DNA from: G965233625 sp965233625
GTDB taxonomy: Bacteria; Planctomycetota; Planctomycetia; Pirellulales; Pirellulaceae
Direction of reading: 5' to 3'
Assembly: GCA_965233625.1 (NCBI GenBank)
Contig: OZ247499.1
Location: forward strand, 6,572,001 to 6,636,000
Length of the DNA: 64,000 nucleotides
This document shows positions 18,378 to 27,345 of the stretch, in pieces; the stretch's first letter is position 1, and the number at the start of each line of letters is the position of its first letter. The position numbers were made by a program, and so were the translations under genes. A model generated the notes under the pieces. It worked only from the letters and a program-made list of their open reading frames with translations, searched no databases and was not told where the DNA came from.

Positions 18378-18442
18378 GGAAGCCTCCCAAGGTCAAGTGA
18401 AAGAATCTGCTAACTTCCACTTTAAGACCGACGGAGGCTTCC
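18378..18442 (-). promoter_or_regulatory. two-level hairpin covering the transposase ribosome binding site
   Basis: Read on the minus strand, GGAAGCCTCC (18442-18433) pairs perfectly with GGAGGCTTCC (18387-18378), and inside it AAGTGGAAG pairs with CTTTCACTT with one G-U. The 3' arm contains the GGGAGG ribosome binding site and ends three bases before the transposase ATG. The structure could block translation or be part of the element's bridge RNA. Confidence 0.6.
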
Positions 18443-18550
18443 TTCATAGTTTCGAGGGGCGTTTGACTTAACGCAGAAACAAGGGGTTTTGGCAACCTCG
18501 CCTGAGATCGACCATTGTCCCGTCGGGCCATTCGCTCCAAACTCGGGCGC

Positions 18551-18574
18551 CCCTCGCTCGCGCTTCGGGTTAGT
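18551..18574 (-). repeat. planctomycete dispersed repeat (NPKRERG repeat), copy B
   Basis: On the minus strand it reads ACTAACCCGAAGCGCGAGCG followed by AGGG. It is inverted relative to copy A. A 67-codon open frame through it (18422-18625, minus) contains NPKRERGA and is not a real gene. Confidence 0.65.
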
Positions 18575-18628
18575 GTTCCGTCCTTCAGATAAAGCGTGAA
18601 ATCTGACTCCGTTTAATTTGCCCATGCA

Positions 18629-19369
18629 TTACTTCTTATGTAGCTCAAGCATCGCCGCGGCATACCGCTCGCCAAGTTTGATCTGGCTTGCCGTGTCGAA
18701 GTGCCAGCGGTCGGTCGTCTTCAGACCTTCCGAAGATGCATAGCCTGTATTAGGCACTTCGGCGGGAAGCTTAGCGACGAAGTTATTGATCGCTTCCACG
18801 TCTTTGACCTGCCCGGCCACAAAGGGAAGTTTGTCATCGCCCAGGTCGCGACGCAGGTCCGCGATAAACTGCTTGAGTTCTTCCAGATACATCGGGTTGT
18901 TCGCGTCCGATTCTCCCTGGTGCCAGACGACTCCTTTGAGCGTGCCCGTTTTCTGCGCCGCCTGTACCCTGCGGATGGCGTCTTGATAGAACGGCGTGCC
19001 GCGTTTCCATTGGGCAATCCGCGAGCCGCCTTTAGCATTCACCACCAGACCGATTTTCACCTCTTTATCCGCTGCCGCCATCGCCTTGGCGAATGAGTAG
19101 GCCGGGCTAAGACGCTGCATGCCAAGCTGTTTGCGGATGGTGGAATAGCGGTTGAGCGGATTGGTGGCGGGCTCCCACTCATCTTTCGTATTCAGCAGAA
19201 AACCACGTTCCAGGGGCGCCTTCATTTCCGGGGCAATCGTCGCTCGCCCAGCCATATTGGACTGACCGATCATCAGATAGATGTGCATCTTTTCGCCGCC
19301 GCCATCTTCGGCCATGGCGGTTGTGAAACATGCCAGCAAGATTCCTAACGCAAGTGAAACGCGTCGCAT
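18629..19369 (-). CDS. secreted sialate O-acetylesterase-like carbohydrate esterase (SASA/DUF303)
   Basis: 246 residues with a signal peptide (1-20, ending TTAMA). The nucleophile is S37 in the motif IGQSNMAGR, and block III appears as VVWHQGESDANN; the catalytic His/Asp pair is probably in TDRWHFDTASQIKLG. Family members remove acetyl groups from sialic acid, xylan or other glycans outside the cytoplasm. Planctomycetes carry many such enzymes together with sulfatases, but none is adjacent here. Confidence 0.9.
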   Translation of the reverse strand: MRRVSLALGILLACFTTAMAEDGGGEKMHIYLMIGQSNMAGRATIAPEMKAPLERGFLLNTKDEWEPATNPLNRYSTIRKQLGMQRLSPAYSFAKAMAAADKEVKIGLVVNAKGGSRIAQWKRGTPFYQDAIRRVQAAQKTGTLKGVVWHQGESDANNPMYLEELKQFIADLRRDLGDDKLPFVAGQVKDVEAINNFVAKLPAEVPNTGYASSEGLKTTDRWHFDTASQIKLGERYAAAMLELHKK

Positions 19370-19477
19370 GATGTGATTCCTGAGGTGTGACTGGAAGTAT
19401 GAAACGCTAAGCAGGCTTAACGCCGTCGCGTGTTATAGCGTAACAACTTTCGTCACCGGGGCGTTCGCACTTCGCGT

Positions 19478-20146
19478 TTAAGGTTGATCGTTGAGGATCG
19501 CATACAGTTTGAACGCCTCGCCCATCAGATCGCGGATGACCTCGGGCTTCTCGCGTTTTCCACCGCGATAGAAGATGAAGCCACGGCCATACGCATCGGT
19601 GGTGATGCCGGGATTCGCTTCGAAGAATTCAAGCACTTCGGGCGTGAAGGTCCGGCGGACAGCCTCTTCGTCGGAGCCGGTCAGATAGCAGTTGTCTGAG
19701 AACTTCGGGTGCGAATCGAAATCGATATCATCCACGCCAAAGATGGCGCCAACCCGTGCGAAAAACGTCTCCGGGCACAGGGTAAACTGCGGCAGGTTCA
19801 AATCCTGCGCTCCGATGAACACCACCGTCTGATTGTGTGTAGAACTGTTTTTGCCGGAACCCGTGCGATACTTGTAGTCAAAAATCGCCAGGTCCACGCC
19901 GCCCGCTTCGCCGTGGATCATGTTGTACATCCGTCGTGAACGGCCTTTATTGAACAGATTGAAATTCGTCATCTGCGACTGCAACGCGGGATCACCATCG
20001 GGATAGAACGAGAGCCCCAGCGTGTCCGCAACTTTCTGGACTGCCTCTTTACGCTTATTTTCAAAGTAATACGAAGCAGAAATACCTACGACCGCCAGCA
20101 GAATCATGCCGCCGAAAAACGCGATAGGAATAATCATATCCAACAA
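19478..20146 (-). CDS. unknown membrane-anchored protein with TTG start
   Basis: 222 residues, not recognised. A perfect AGGAGG (20155-20160) sits eight bases before a TTG at 20146, which is therefore preferred over the ATG at 20137 (17 bases away). One N-terminal helix (IIPIAFFGGMILLAVVGISASYYF) is followed by a soluble domain of mixed structure containing DLAIFDYKYRTGSGKN and QTVVFIGAQDLNLPQFTL. The long open frame upstream to 20602 is a shadow of the divergent ADP-ribosylglycohydrolase gene. The domain looks like those of other bacterial single-pass proteins of unknown function. Confidence 0.8.
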   Translation of the reverse strand: MLDMIIPIAFFGGMILLAVVGISASYYFENKRKEAVQKVADTLGLSFYPDGDPALQSQMTNFNLFNKGRSRRMYNMIHGEAGGVDLAIFDYKYRTGSGKNSSTHNQTVVFIGAQDLNLPQFTLCPETFFARVGAIFGVDDIDFDSHPKFSDNCYLTGSDEEAVRRTFTPEVLEFFEANPGITTDAYGRGFIFYRGGKREKPEVIRDLMGEAFKLYAILNDQP

Positions 20147-20272
20147 GGTAAACACCTCCTTTTCCGGATGTGAGAACAGACGCCTGATACGTGAACTGGC
20201 GGTTACCTGTAAGATGGTACCGGTTGAAGCTTCAATCTGCCTACCGCAATTTCTAGTCCGCCGGAACAAGCG

Positions 20273-21406
20273 ATGAATTACGATGCAAAGACCAGCGGCC
20301 CCGGCCTCAGTCGTGTCCGCGGTGCACTTTTTGGCGCCGCTTATGGCGATGCACTGGGCTACGCCACCGAATTCATTGGCGTGCAGGAAATACTCAAACG
20401 GTGGCCGCCCGCCGGACCATCCGCCCCGCACAACGACCCGTGGCTTGTTTCTGACGACACGCAGATGATGCTGGCCGTGGGCGAAGCCCTTGTTCAGACC
20501 CATCAGCGGCTGGCCGTCAAAACATCCCGCGTTGAACTGCATCAATTCGTAGAAGCGGTCACGGAAGATATCTGCGATCATTTCATCCAGTGGCTGGACC
20601 ATCCAGACAACAACCGCGCCCCGGGCAACACCTGCCTGCGGGCGTGCCGGAACATTCAGTTAGGGAACACCTGGATTCAGTCCACCGTGGCCGGTTCAAA
20701 GGGTTGCGGCGCCAACATGCGGGTGCAACCCGTCGGCCTGATGCAGATGCACTTCGCGGCGCCGCGCGAAACCCGCACCGGGCTTGCACAGTTGCAGGCG
20801 GCAATCACCCATGGGCACCCGACGGCAGTCGCTGCATCGGCGCTCACAACCGAAACGCTGCTGGCATTGTCGCATGGCATCGCGCCAGGTGAGTTGCTCA
20901 GTCACTTGCAGGGCTTCGTCAACAACTGTGAGAAACAGTATCTGCACACTTGGCTGGGCGACCTCTGGAAGCGTTTTCCCGGCCAGCGGCTGACGGATGA
21001 TGAAATTTCATCGCAGGAAACGTACGCCCTATCCGGCTGGAACGAATGTAAACGCGTGCTGAACTGGGTCCGCGAAGCCGCCATCCGCGGCAACCGCCAG
21101 CAGGATCCTTGCATCGATACGGGCGACGGCTGGGTGGCCGAAGAAGCCTGGGGCACCGGGCTGTTATGCTTCCTGCTGTTCCCGGAAGATCCTGTCGCCG
21201 CCATTCAACGGGCCGCCGTCACACGCGGCGACTCCGATTCCATCGCCTGTCTGGCAGGCGCCTTCGCCGGGGCACACCTGGGTTTCGAAGCCTGGCCGGC
21301 GGAATGGGCGGATGTGATCGAATACGGTGACCGTCTGGAATCGCTTTCCCAGAACCTTGCGCAGATGCATTGGGGAGAGTCACTCAGCGCGGGGAGCAAC
21401 CAATGA
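20273..21406 (+). CDS. ADP-ribosylglycohydrolase family protein (copy 1)
   Basis: 377 residues. Family enzymes use a dinuclear metal site to remove ADP-ribose from proteins, nucleic acids or metabolites. The metal-binding motifs are SDDTQMML and, at the C-terminal end, GDSDSIACLAGAFAGAHLG. The N-terminal GALFGAAYGDALGYATEF is typical. The stop overlaps the ATG of the next gene (ATGA), so the two are coupled. A second, shorter family member is at 40.1 kb. It may equally act in metabolism; no ADP-ribosyltransferase or toxin gene is nearby. Confidence 0.88.
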   Translation: MNYDAKTSGPGLSRVRGALFGAAYGDALGYATEFIGVQEILKRWPPAGPSAPHNDPWLVSDDTQMMLAVGEALVQTHQRLAVKTSRVELHQFVEAVTEDICDHFIQWLDHPDNNRAPGNTCLRACRNIQLGNTWIQSTVAGSKGCGANMRVQPVGLMQMHFAAPRETRTGLAQLQAAITHGHPTAVAASALTTETLLALSHGIAPGELLSHLQGFVNNCEKQYLHTWLGDLWKRFPGQRLTDDEISSQETYALSGWNECKRVLNWVREAAIRGNRQQDPCIDTGDGWVAEEAWGTGLLCFLLFPEDPVAAIQRAAVTRGDSDSIACLAGAFAGAHLGFEAWPAEWADVIEYGDRLESLSQNLAQMHWGESLSAGSNQ

Positions 21407-22041
21407 ATAGCAGAAGGGAATCCGCCCGGCGTTCAAGCGAAGAAGCCAAACGGCCCGCAGCCCAGTTTTCCATTGCCGCGGTGATGTGGACCACCTTCGC
21501 GCTCGCAGCGGTGCTGGGTTATCTCCGCAGCTTCGGACTTGGTACGGCCGGGATAGGTTTAGCCGTCATGCTCGCCACGGCGGTTGTGGCAGCCATCATC
21601 GGCAGCATCACGCGGCAGATGCAGCAGGTTGTATTCTGGGGACTGCTCGGCGCCGCATTCGCGTTTACGTGCGTCATCGGCGCAACCACGATGAGCGTTT
21701 TCATGCAAGTCGGCTGGGGAATGGCAGGCGGTGTGGCCGGCGCTGTTTGCGGAGTGGTGTCCGCTTTGAAACAACAGCCCCGATGGAGCGTTCTGGCAGG
21801 CGCCGTCACGGGTATGCTGATTATCGGCGGCTGCTGCATCTACCGGGGCGCCTTCACCCTGGAAAGCATCGTGGACGTGCTCGGCGCGGCAATCGCCTGT
21901 GGCGGTCTGGCCATCGTGATCGAAGTCATCCGTCAGATTGAGCAGAAGTTTCAAACACCCCGCCACCGCACAGCCGCCGGCCTGATCTTCGCCGTCGTCG
22001 CCGGCAACCTGTTCGCCGACTGGATCATGCGCAGTTACTAA
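21403..22041 (+). CDS. unknown multi-pass membrane protein
   Basis: 212 residues from the ATG at 21403, which overlaps the preceding stop by four bases. After a charged start, QFSIAAVMWTTFALAAVLGYL opens a series of about six hydrophobic, Gly/Ala-rich helices. The first segment resembles the FSxxxLFWLT helix of other small membrane proteins in this window (47.6 and 59.3-60.4 kb). Function is unknown. It ends four bases inside the convergent aminotransferase gene. Confidence 0.78.
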   Translation: MNSRRESARRSSEEAKRPAAQFSIAAVMWTTFALAAVLGYLRSFGLGTAGIGLAVMLATAVVAAIIGSITRQMQQVVFWGLLGAAFAFTCVIGATTMSVFMQVGWGMAGGVAGAVCGVVSALKQQPRWSVLAGAVTGMLIIGGCCIYRGAFTLESIVDVLGAAIACGGLAIVIEVIRQIEQKFQTPRHRTAAGLIFAVVAGNLFADWIMRSY

Positions 22042-23204
22042 TGGTGCGATATCACATCGATCAGCCGCTGAATGTCTGCGGCGTTGTTATAAGCATGCGG
22101 GGCGATTCTTAAGCCACCACCCCGGCAGCTAAGCACCACACCGGCATCCATACAATGTTTACGCACTTGAGCAGGATCGCGACCTGGCAACTGGAAAGTC
22201 ACAATCCCAGATTTATGTCCCGCAGTGCGGTTGCTGATGATCCTGGCTCCTGCGTTCTTCAACTCCTCACACGCCAGGTCCGTGATTTCCAGCACCCGGT
22301 CCGCCACCGCGGATCTGTCCGGGCCAAGACCAGAATCAGTTAACAGTTTCAGACTGGCGCCCAGCGCAAGCATGCCTGCCATATTCTGAGAGCCACCCTC
22401 GAACCGCGCGGCGGTTTCGCGTAGCGAGAGATCGATGCGGTCGAAGTCAAACCGTCCCTGCACACTGTTCCAGCCTACCTGACGTGGACTCAGCAGATTG
22501 AGATGCTCCTGCCGCGTGTAGAAAATTCCGGCGCCTTCGGGTCCAAGCATCCATTTGTGCCCATCGGCGCTCACAAAATCCACGCCTGTCGCTTTCACAT
22601 TCAAGGGAAACACGCCCAGACCCTGAATCGCATCGAGCGACACCAGAACGCCCCGCGCATGAGCCCGCTCGACCAGTTCCGCGACATCTATCCGCCAGCC
22701 ACTGGCATAGCCCACCCAGCTACACGCGATAAGCCGGGTCCGCTGGTCACACGCCGCGAGCAGATCGTCGATGGATAAACAGCCACCCGGCGCCTCAACC
22801 TGGCGGCATTCCACACCGCGGATGCGTAGGTTGAGCCACGGGTACAGGTTGGATGGGAATTCGTTGGCCGGCGCCACCACATTGTCGCCCTCGCGCCAGG
22901 GGAATCCTTCGGCAATCAGGTTGATGCCGGCCGTGGTATTGGGCACCAGGGCAATTTCCTCCGGGTCGGCGGCAATCATGGCGGCCGCTGTCCGCCGGGT
23001 TTCTTCCACGCCTGCGGCCCATTGGGGCCACACGACGTCGCCCTGCTGGGTTGCTTCCGTAAGCCATCCCGTCATGGCTTGACGTGCGGGTTCACACAGT
23101 GGCGCAACGGCAGCGTGATCGAAATACGCATATTGCCGCGTAATAGGCGCCTGCTGTCTCATTTGCTCCCATGTATCGCCGGTAGTCGTGGTGGGTTGTG
23201 ACAT
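22038..23204 (-). CDS. class V aminotransferase / cysteine desulfurase-like PLP enzyme
   Basis: 388 residues. The PLP lysine is in SADGHKWMLGPEGAGIFY, and the N-terminal YAYFDHAAVAPLCEPARQAM and LVPNTTAGINLIAEG fit the class V fold. The GHKWMLGP form and the lack of an active-site Cys loop typical of IscS/SufS suggest an isopenicillin-epimerase-like or other aminotransferase rather than a true desulfurase. Its substrate is unknown and no Fe-S assembly genes are adjacent. Confidence 0.88.
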   Translation of the reverse strand: MSQPTTTTGDTWEQMRQQAPITRQYAYFDHAAVAPLCEPARQAMTGWLTEATQQGDVVWPQWAAGVEETRRTAAAMIAADPEEIALVPNTTAGINLIAEGFPWREGDNVVAPANEFPSNLYPWLNLRIRGVECRQVEAPGGCLSIDDLLAACDQRTRLIACSWVGYASGWRIDVAELVERAHARGVLVSLDAIQGLGVFPLNVKATGVDFVSADGHKWMLGPEGAGIFYTRQEHLNLLSPRQVGWNSVQGRFDFDRIDLSLRETAARFEGGSQNMAGMLALGASLKLLTDSGLGPDRSAVADRVLEITDLACEELKNAGARIISNRTAGHKSGIVTFQLPGRDPAQVRKHCMDAGVVLSCRGGGLRIAPHAYNNAADIQRLIDVISHH

Positions 23205-23350
23205 AATGCTTTCCGATACGGCTGGTCAGAATATTCGCCACACCCGGTTTAACCGGCGGCGGAACTTACGCCCCAGGCGTTTGAATTCGGGTTGCAGCGG
23301 CAGAGTTTCCCGGAAAGTGGAACAAATCCGGGCGGGAGTAATCTATGCAG

Positions 23351-23378
23351 GTGACAAGGGTTTTGTATGAATTATACT
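23351..23378 (+). promoter_or_regulatory. possible sigma70-like promoter
   Basis: GTGACA (23351-23356), 16 bases, then TATACT (23373-23378). It lies about 200 bases before the small membrane gene at 23583, in a 380-base gap without a recognised gene between the aminotransferase start and that gene. Confidence 0.35.
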
Positions 23379-23582
23379 GGCGACAGACAAGACACGCTCC
23401 ACGCTCATCAAACTGCGTTGAACGGGAAAAAATGCGACGGAACTAGCACAACGTGCGGCCGTCAATTAAGTTGCACTGCTCATCAAGATTCCGCTCGCTT
23501 TGTTTAATCAGTTCCCAGCGAGACCCCGCGGATGAGACTTACAACACATGCCAAAGGGGCGCAACTGGGAGGAAGCATCCGA

Positions 23583-23795
23583 ATGCCGAAGGCGTTGTGT
23601 ATTACAGGGATGGCGATTGCAGGTTTATTGCTTGTACTTTTCGTCCTGGATCTGGTGGTGCCATTTGTGGTATCAGCAGACATGATCTGGCTTGCGCCGT
23701 TCAAAGGCGCCAGCATGATGATGGATCTGGTGTTCGCCATCTGCGCCGGCATCCTAGGTCTGCTCAGCTACCTGACGTTTAAAGAGCAGGTATAG
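23583..23795 (+). CDS. small two-helix membrane protein
   Basis: 70 residues from the ATG at 23583, with a strong GGGAGGA ribosome binding site about nine bases upstream; a longer frame from 23532 is less likely. Two hydrophobic helices (ITGMAIAGLLLVLFVLDLVV and MDLVFAICAGILGLLSYL) flank a short loop. No family recognised. It stands alone between the aminotransferase and the TIGR03009 gene. Confidence 0.7.
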   Translation: MPKALCITGMAIAGLLLVLFVLDLVVPFVVSADMIWLAPFKGASMMMDLVFAICAGILGLLSYLTFKEQV

Positions 23796-24049
23796 GCCGT
23801 CCTCGCCCGTTGCATGCAGCGATAGCACGGGCAGATTCTCGCTTGCGCGGTCACCGGCGCAGCTTCTCAAGGCGACCCCGCCTTTCTCGACGATCAAAAA
23901 CCGGTTTCTGCCCGTAAAACGCTATTCGAGGCGGAAGGGGTTCCTGCTACACTCCGCGCGCATTGAGGAGCGCCGCGCGGGTGGTGCGTGAATTCAGCCC
24001 CCTGGCGGTCTGCCGGGCGCCGTCGATTTTTGTTGTGGGAATCAGATAA

Positions 24050-25231
24050 ATGAAACCAGTATTCACGTCGGTTTTGCTGCCTGTTATCGCGTTGCAGGCG
24101 TTTGTTTTGTGCTCTATCTGCCAGGCGCAGCAGTTCCCCGCCAACCAGGCGCAGACCTTCCCACGCACGGCACGGGCGCAGACGCAGCAGAATGGGCAGC
24201 CCACGCAGTTCCCTCGCAACGGGCAGACGCTGGAACAATTCCCTGGACAAGCCGCGCCGGCAAACGGCGGCGCGCAGCCAACAGGCGCCGCACCCCTGGG
24301 ACCGCACCCACAGGCGCAGCGCGTGCAGGCGCCGGCGCGTGTTGCCATGATGCAGCAACCCTTCCCGCCATTGGCTCCCGCACACGTAAAATATCTGGAT
24401 CAAATCCTGAAGTTCTGGGAATTCAAAAGCCAGAAGATCAACCACTATCAGTGCGAGTTCCAGCGTTGGGAATACGATCCCGTCTTCGGCCCGCGGGTCG
24501 ATCCGAAAACAGGTACGGCGCCGCACAAGACGTTCAGCAAGGGCATCATCAAATACGCCTCGCCAGATAAAGGCCTGTTCCGCGTGCAACGCATCTGGCA
24601 CCACACACCCGGCAAAGCAGGTGAAGCGGCCAAGTACATTGAGCGGAAGAATCAGTACGGTGAGCACTGGGTGTGCGACGGCAAATCGATCTTCGAATTT
24701 GAAGAACGCAACAAACAACTGGTCGAAAACAAGCTACCGCCCGCCATGCAAGGCAAGGCAATTGTGGACGGTCCGCTTCCTTTCCTCTTCGGCGCCAAAG
24801 CGGACGTAATCAAAGCCCGTTACTGGGTGCGTGTTGTCACACCGCCCGGAGTGAAAGGCGAATACTGGCTGGAAGCATGGCCCAAGCGTCGCGCGGATGC
24901 GGCCAACTTCAAGAAGCTGACGATCATGATCGACGAAAAAGAGTTCCTGCCCAAAGCGCTGGAAGTCTATAACCCCAACTACGACAAGCGGACCAACCCC
25001 GCCAAGACAGTCATCATGTTCGAGAACCGTCAGATCAACGCGTTCACGAACCAGATCGCCCAGTTGAACCCGTTCATGCGTTCGTTCTTCAACCCCGCCA
25101 CACCGGCAGGCTGGAAACGCATCGTCCGCGATCTAAGCAAACAAGGCGCACCGCAGCCACAAGGCCCCAGCCGCGTAGCAACACCGCAAGGCACCTCCGC
25201 AACCACGCCGGGTAGAAGCTCCATCCGCTAG
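24050..25231 (+). CDS. secreted TIGR03009-type planctomycete protein
   Basis: 393 residues with a signal peptide (about 1-25, ending SICQA). A Gln/Pro/Ala-rich low-complexity region (about 26-105) precedes the conserved domain, marked by YLDQILKFWEFKSQKINHYQCEF, EHWVCDGKSIFEF, GPLPFLFGAKA and KRRADAANFKKLTIMID-type segments. The domain is seen, as far as I know, mainly in planctomycetes and resembles outer-membrane lipoprotein-sorting (LolA-like) beta-folds. The function is unknown. The C-terminus is again Gln/Ser/Thr-rich. Confidence 0.82.
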   Translation: MKPVFTSVLLPVIALQAFVLCSICQAQQFPANQAQTFPRTARAQTQQNGQPTQFPRNGQTLEQFPGQAAPANGGAQPTGAAPLGPHPQAQRVQAPARVAMMQQPFPPLAPAHVKYLDQILKFWEFKSQKINHYQCEFQRWEYDPVFGPRVDPKTGTAPHKTFSKGIIKYASPDKGLFRVQRIWHHTPGKAGEAAKYIERKNQYGEHWVCDGKSIFEFEERNKQLVENKLPPAMQGKAIVDGPLPFLFGAKADVIKARYWVRVVTPPGVKGEYWLEAWPKRRADAANFKKLTIMIDEKEFLPKALEVYNPNYDKRTNPAKTVIMFENRQINAFTNQIAQLNPFMRSFFNPATPAGWKRIVRDLSKQGAPQPQGPSRVATPQGTSATTPGRSSIR

Positions 25232-25260
25232 TCGCCGTCACACAGTCAGCGGCCTTCCTG

Positions 25261-25300
25261 CTCCCTCGCCCCCCTGGGGTGAGGGCTGGGTGAAGGGAAG
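25261..25300. repeat. REP-like repeat, left arm of an inverted pair
   Basis: CTCCCTCGCCCCCCTGGGGT followed by GAGGGCTGGGTGAAGGGA. Its reverse complement matches the copy at 25391-25430 (TCCC-TTCACCC-AGCCCT pattern). Both lie between the TIGR03009 gene and lnt. Confidence 0.6.
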
Positions 25301-25390
25301 AAGTTTTCCTTTGCTCTTTAGACGGGCAATCTCTGTAACGCGTTTTCGCACAACAACAGCCGTCCAGCAGGCACTGCCGGTTTTCTATAA

Positions 25391-25430
25391 CTCCCCTCAC
25401 CCTAGCCCTTTCCTCGAAGCGGCGAGGGGA
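25391..25430. repeat. REP-like repeat, right arm of an inverted pair
   Basis: CTCCCCTCACCCTAGCCCTT then TCCTCGAAGCGGCGAGGGGA; the ends (TCCCCTC / GAGGGGA) make a hairpin of their own. This is the widespread CCCTCACCCTAGCCC type of extragenic repeat. Confidence 0.6.
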
Positions 25431-25482
25431 ACCAGTTAGCAGCAGGCGGGGTCGCCGTCATGTATCCTGGAGACACATCCCT

Positions 25483-27312
25483 GTGAGTATTGCGCCAGAT
25501 ACATCGCGCCGGAGCGAACGTCGCGTGAAGCGGAAAAAGAAGCAGCAGCACACGGTGCGGAAATCGCAAAAAGCGGTGGAGCGCGAAAACACTTCGGCTG
25601 CGAAACCTGAAACGGCCCCATCCAAGCCAAAGCCGTTTTCCGGCTGGCTTTCGCGGCCAGTGCTGAAATCGCCGTTTGTCCTAAGTTGCATCAGCGGCCT
25701 GCTGTTGTGGGCTGCGTTTGCACCGGTGGGGCTGTGGCCGCTGGCGTGGCTGGCGCCGTGGGGCTGGTTGGCTTGCATCTCAATCAAGAAGCTAAGCGGC
25801 TGGAAACCTTATGCGGCCATCTACGCGGCAGCCGCCATTCACTGGTTAATGGTGCTGTATTTCCTGACGCTGCCACACCCGGCCGGTATTCTCGGCTGGC
25901 TGGCGTTGTCCGCTTATGTTTCAGTTTATCCCGTGCTGTTTGTTGGCGTCTCACGCGTCGCGGTGCACCAGATGAAGCTGCCCTTGGCCGTGGCGGCGCC
26001 GGTGGTCTGGGCAGGTCTGGAACTGGCTCGCGGTTATCTCTTCACCGGCATGCCCGCAATTCTGCTGGGACAGTCGCAGACGCCGTGGGTGACGGTGATT
26101 CAAATCGCTGATCTGGCGGGCGCTTATGGCGTATCGCTGGTAGTGATGGCCGTCAGTGCGTGCCTGTTTATGGCGCTACCTGGGCAGACGTCATGGCGGT
26201 GGAAGTGGGCGCCATTGCTGGCGGCGACCATGCTGCTGACGGCCACGCTGGGTTATGGTTTCTGGCGGACCAGCCAGACGCTGCCGGAAGGACCGGTTGC
26301 GAAAGTGGCGCTGATCCAGGGTAGTAACCCGACGCGGTTTGACGGTGATCCTGGCGAAGGGAAAAAGCGGTTCGACGATTACGCGGCGCTCACGATGTCC
26401 GCCCGCGAACTTCACGAAGATATCGATCTCATCGTCTGGCCCGAGTCCATGTTCCCGGGCGTCGATACGCTGGCGGCGAACGAATCGCCGACGCCTCAGC
26501 CCGTCAAAGATGCTTCGACACTTTCAAAAGAGCAACGTGAGCGGCTGGAAAGTGTCGAACGGCTTTCGATCTACGCCAAGGGTTGTTACGCCAGTTGGGA
26601 GCCGGAACGCCTGCTGCATTCACCCGATGTGCAGATGCTGGCCGGCTCGCAGACCTGGCGTCTGCCTGAAAAGGGTGAACCAACACCGGCGGGCGGTTTG
26701 CAGGTTTACAACTCAGCGCTGGTTATCAATGGCGAGGGGCGAATAACCTCACGCTATTTCAAGAATCACCGAGTCCTGTTCGGCGAATATGTGCCGCTGG
26801 GCGATTACTTCCCCTGGATCTACCGCTTCACGCCGATGGGCATGGGGCTGACGGCAGGCGAGCGGGCGAGCGTCTTCACCGCGGGCGGGCTGAAGTTCAC
26901 GCCCAGCATCTGCTTTGAAAGCCTGATGCCGCAGGTCATCCGCCGCCAGGTCCTGGAACTGCAACAGCGGGGCGAAGCGCCCGATGCCATGGTCAACGTG
27001 ACCAACGACGGCTGGTTCTGGGGTTCGGCGGCCCATGACCATCATCTGGCAGGCAGCGTCTTCCGCGCGGTGGAACACCGCATGCCCGTGGTCGTGGCCG
27101 CCAACACAGGCATCTCCGCTTCGATCGATGGCAACGGCCGCATCGTCAAACGCGGACCGCGTATGAAGGAAAGCATCATCCTGGCGGAAGTCCGCCGCGA
27201 TGGCCGCTTCAGCCTCTACCAGCAGATAGGCGACCTGCTACCAATGCTCTGCGCCGCATTCTGCATGGCCGCAGCCGGCTGGGGCTTCTGGAACCGCCGG
27301 AAGGCTCAATAG
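25483..27312 (+). CDS. lnt: apolipoprotein N-acyltransferase
   Basis: 609 residues from a GTG with GGAG upstream. Lnt adds the third acyl chain to lipoproteins at the periplasmic face of the inner membrane. A long basic N-terminal extension (about 55 residues, KRKKKQQ-rich) precedes about seven membrane helices and a nitrilase domain. The catalytic triad is visible as Glu in IVWPESMFPG, Lys in RYFKNHRVLFGEYVP, and Cys in TPSICFESLMP. The enzyme fits the many lipoproteins encoded in this window. The N-terminal extension is longer than in E. coli Lnt. Confidence 0.95.
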   Translation: MSIAPDTSRRSERRVKRKKKQQHTVRKSQKAVERENTSAAKPETAPSKPKPFSGWLSRPVLKSPFVLSCISGLLLWAAFAPVGLWPLAWLAPWGWLACISIKKLSGWKPYAAIYAAAAIHWLMVLYFLTLPHPAGILGWLALSAYVSVYPVLFVGVSRVAVHQMKLPLAVAAPVVWAGLELARGYLFTGMPAILLGQSQTPWVTVIQIADLAGAYGVSLVVMAVSACLFMALPGQTSWRWKWAPLLAATMLLTATLGYGFWRTSQTLPEGPVAKVALIQGSNPTRFDGDPGEGKKRFDDYAALTMSARELHEDIDLIVWPESMFPGVDTLAANESPTPQPVKDASTLSKEQRERLESVERLSIYAKGCYASWEPERLLHSPDVQMLAGSQTWRLPEKGEPTPAGGLQVYNSALVINGEGRITSRYFKNHRVLFGEYVPLGDYFPWIYRFTPMGMGLTAGERASVFTAGGLKFTPSICFESLMPQVIRRQVLELQQRGEAPDAMVNVTNDGWFWGSAAHDHHLAGSVFRAVEHRMPVVVAANTGISASIDGNGRIVKRGPRMKESIILAEVRRDGRFSLYQQIGDLLPMLCAAFCMAAAGWGFWNRRKAQ

Positions 27313-27345
27313 TTAACGAAGATTGGGTGGTATAAACCCTATCTA

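Noticed and set aside
17221..18540. A 439-codon open frame antisense-frame to the IS110 transposase
   Set aside because: It lies on the same strand in another frame of the transposase and has no family features; the transposase frame carries all catalytic motifs.
18422..18625. A 67-codon minus-strand open frame containing NPKRERGA
   Set aside because: It runs through a planctomycete dispersed repeat and the IS110 hairpin; the NPKRERG string is a translation of the repeat, not a protein motif.
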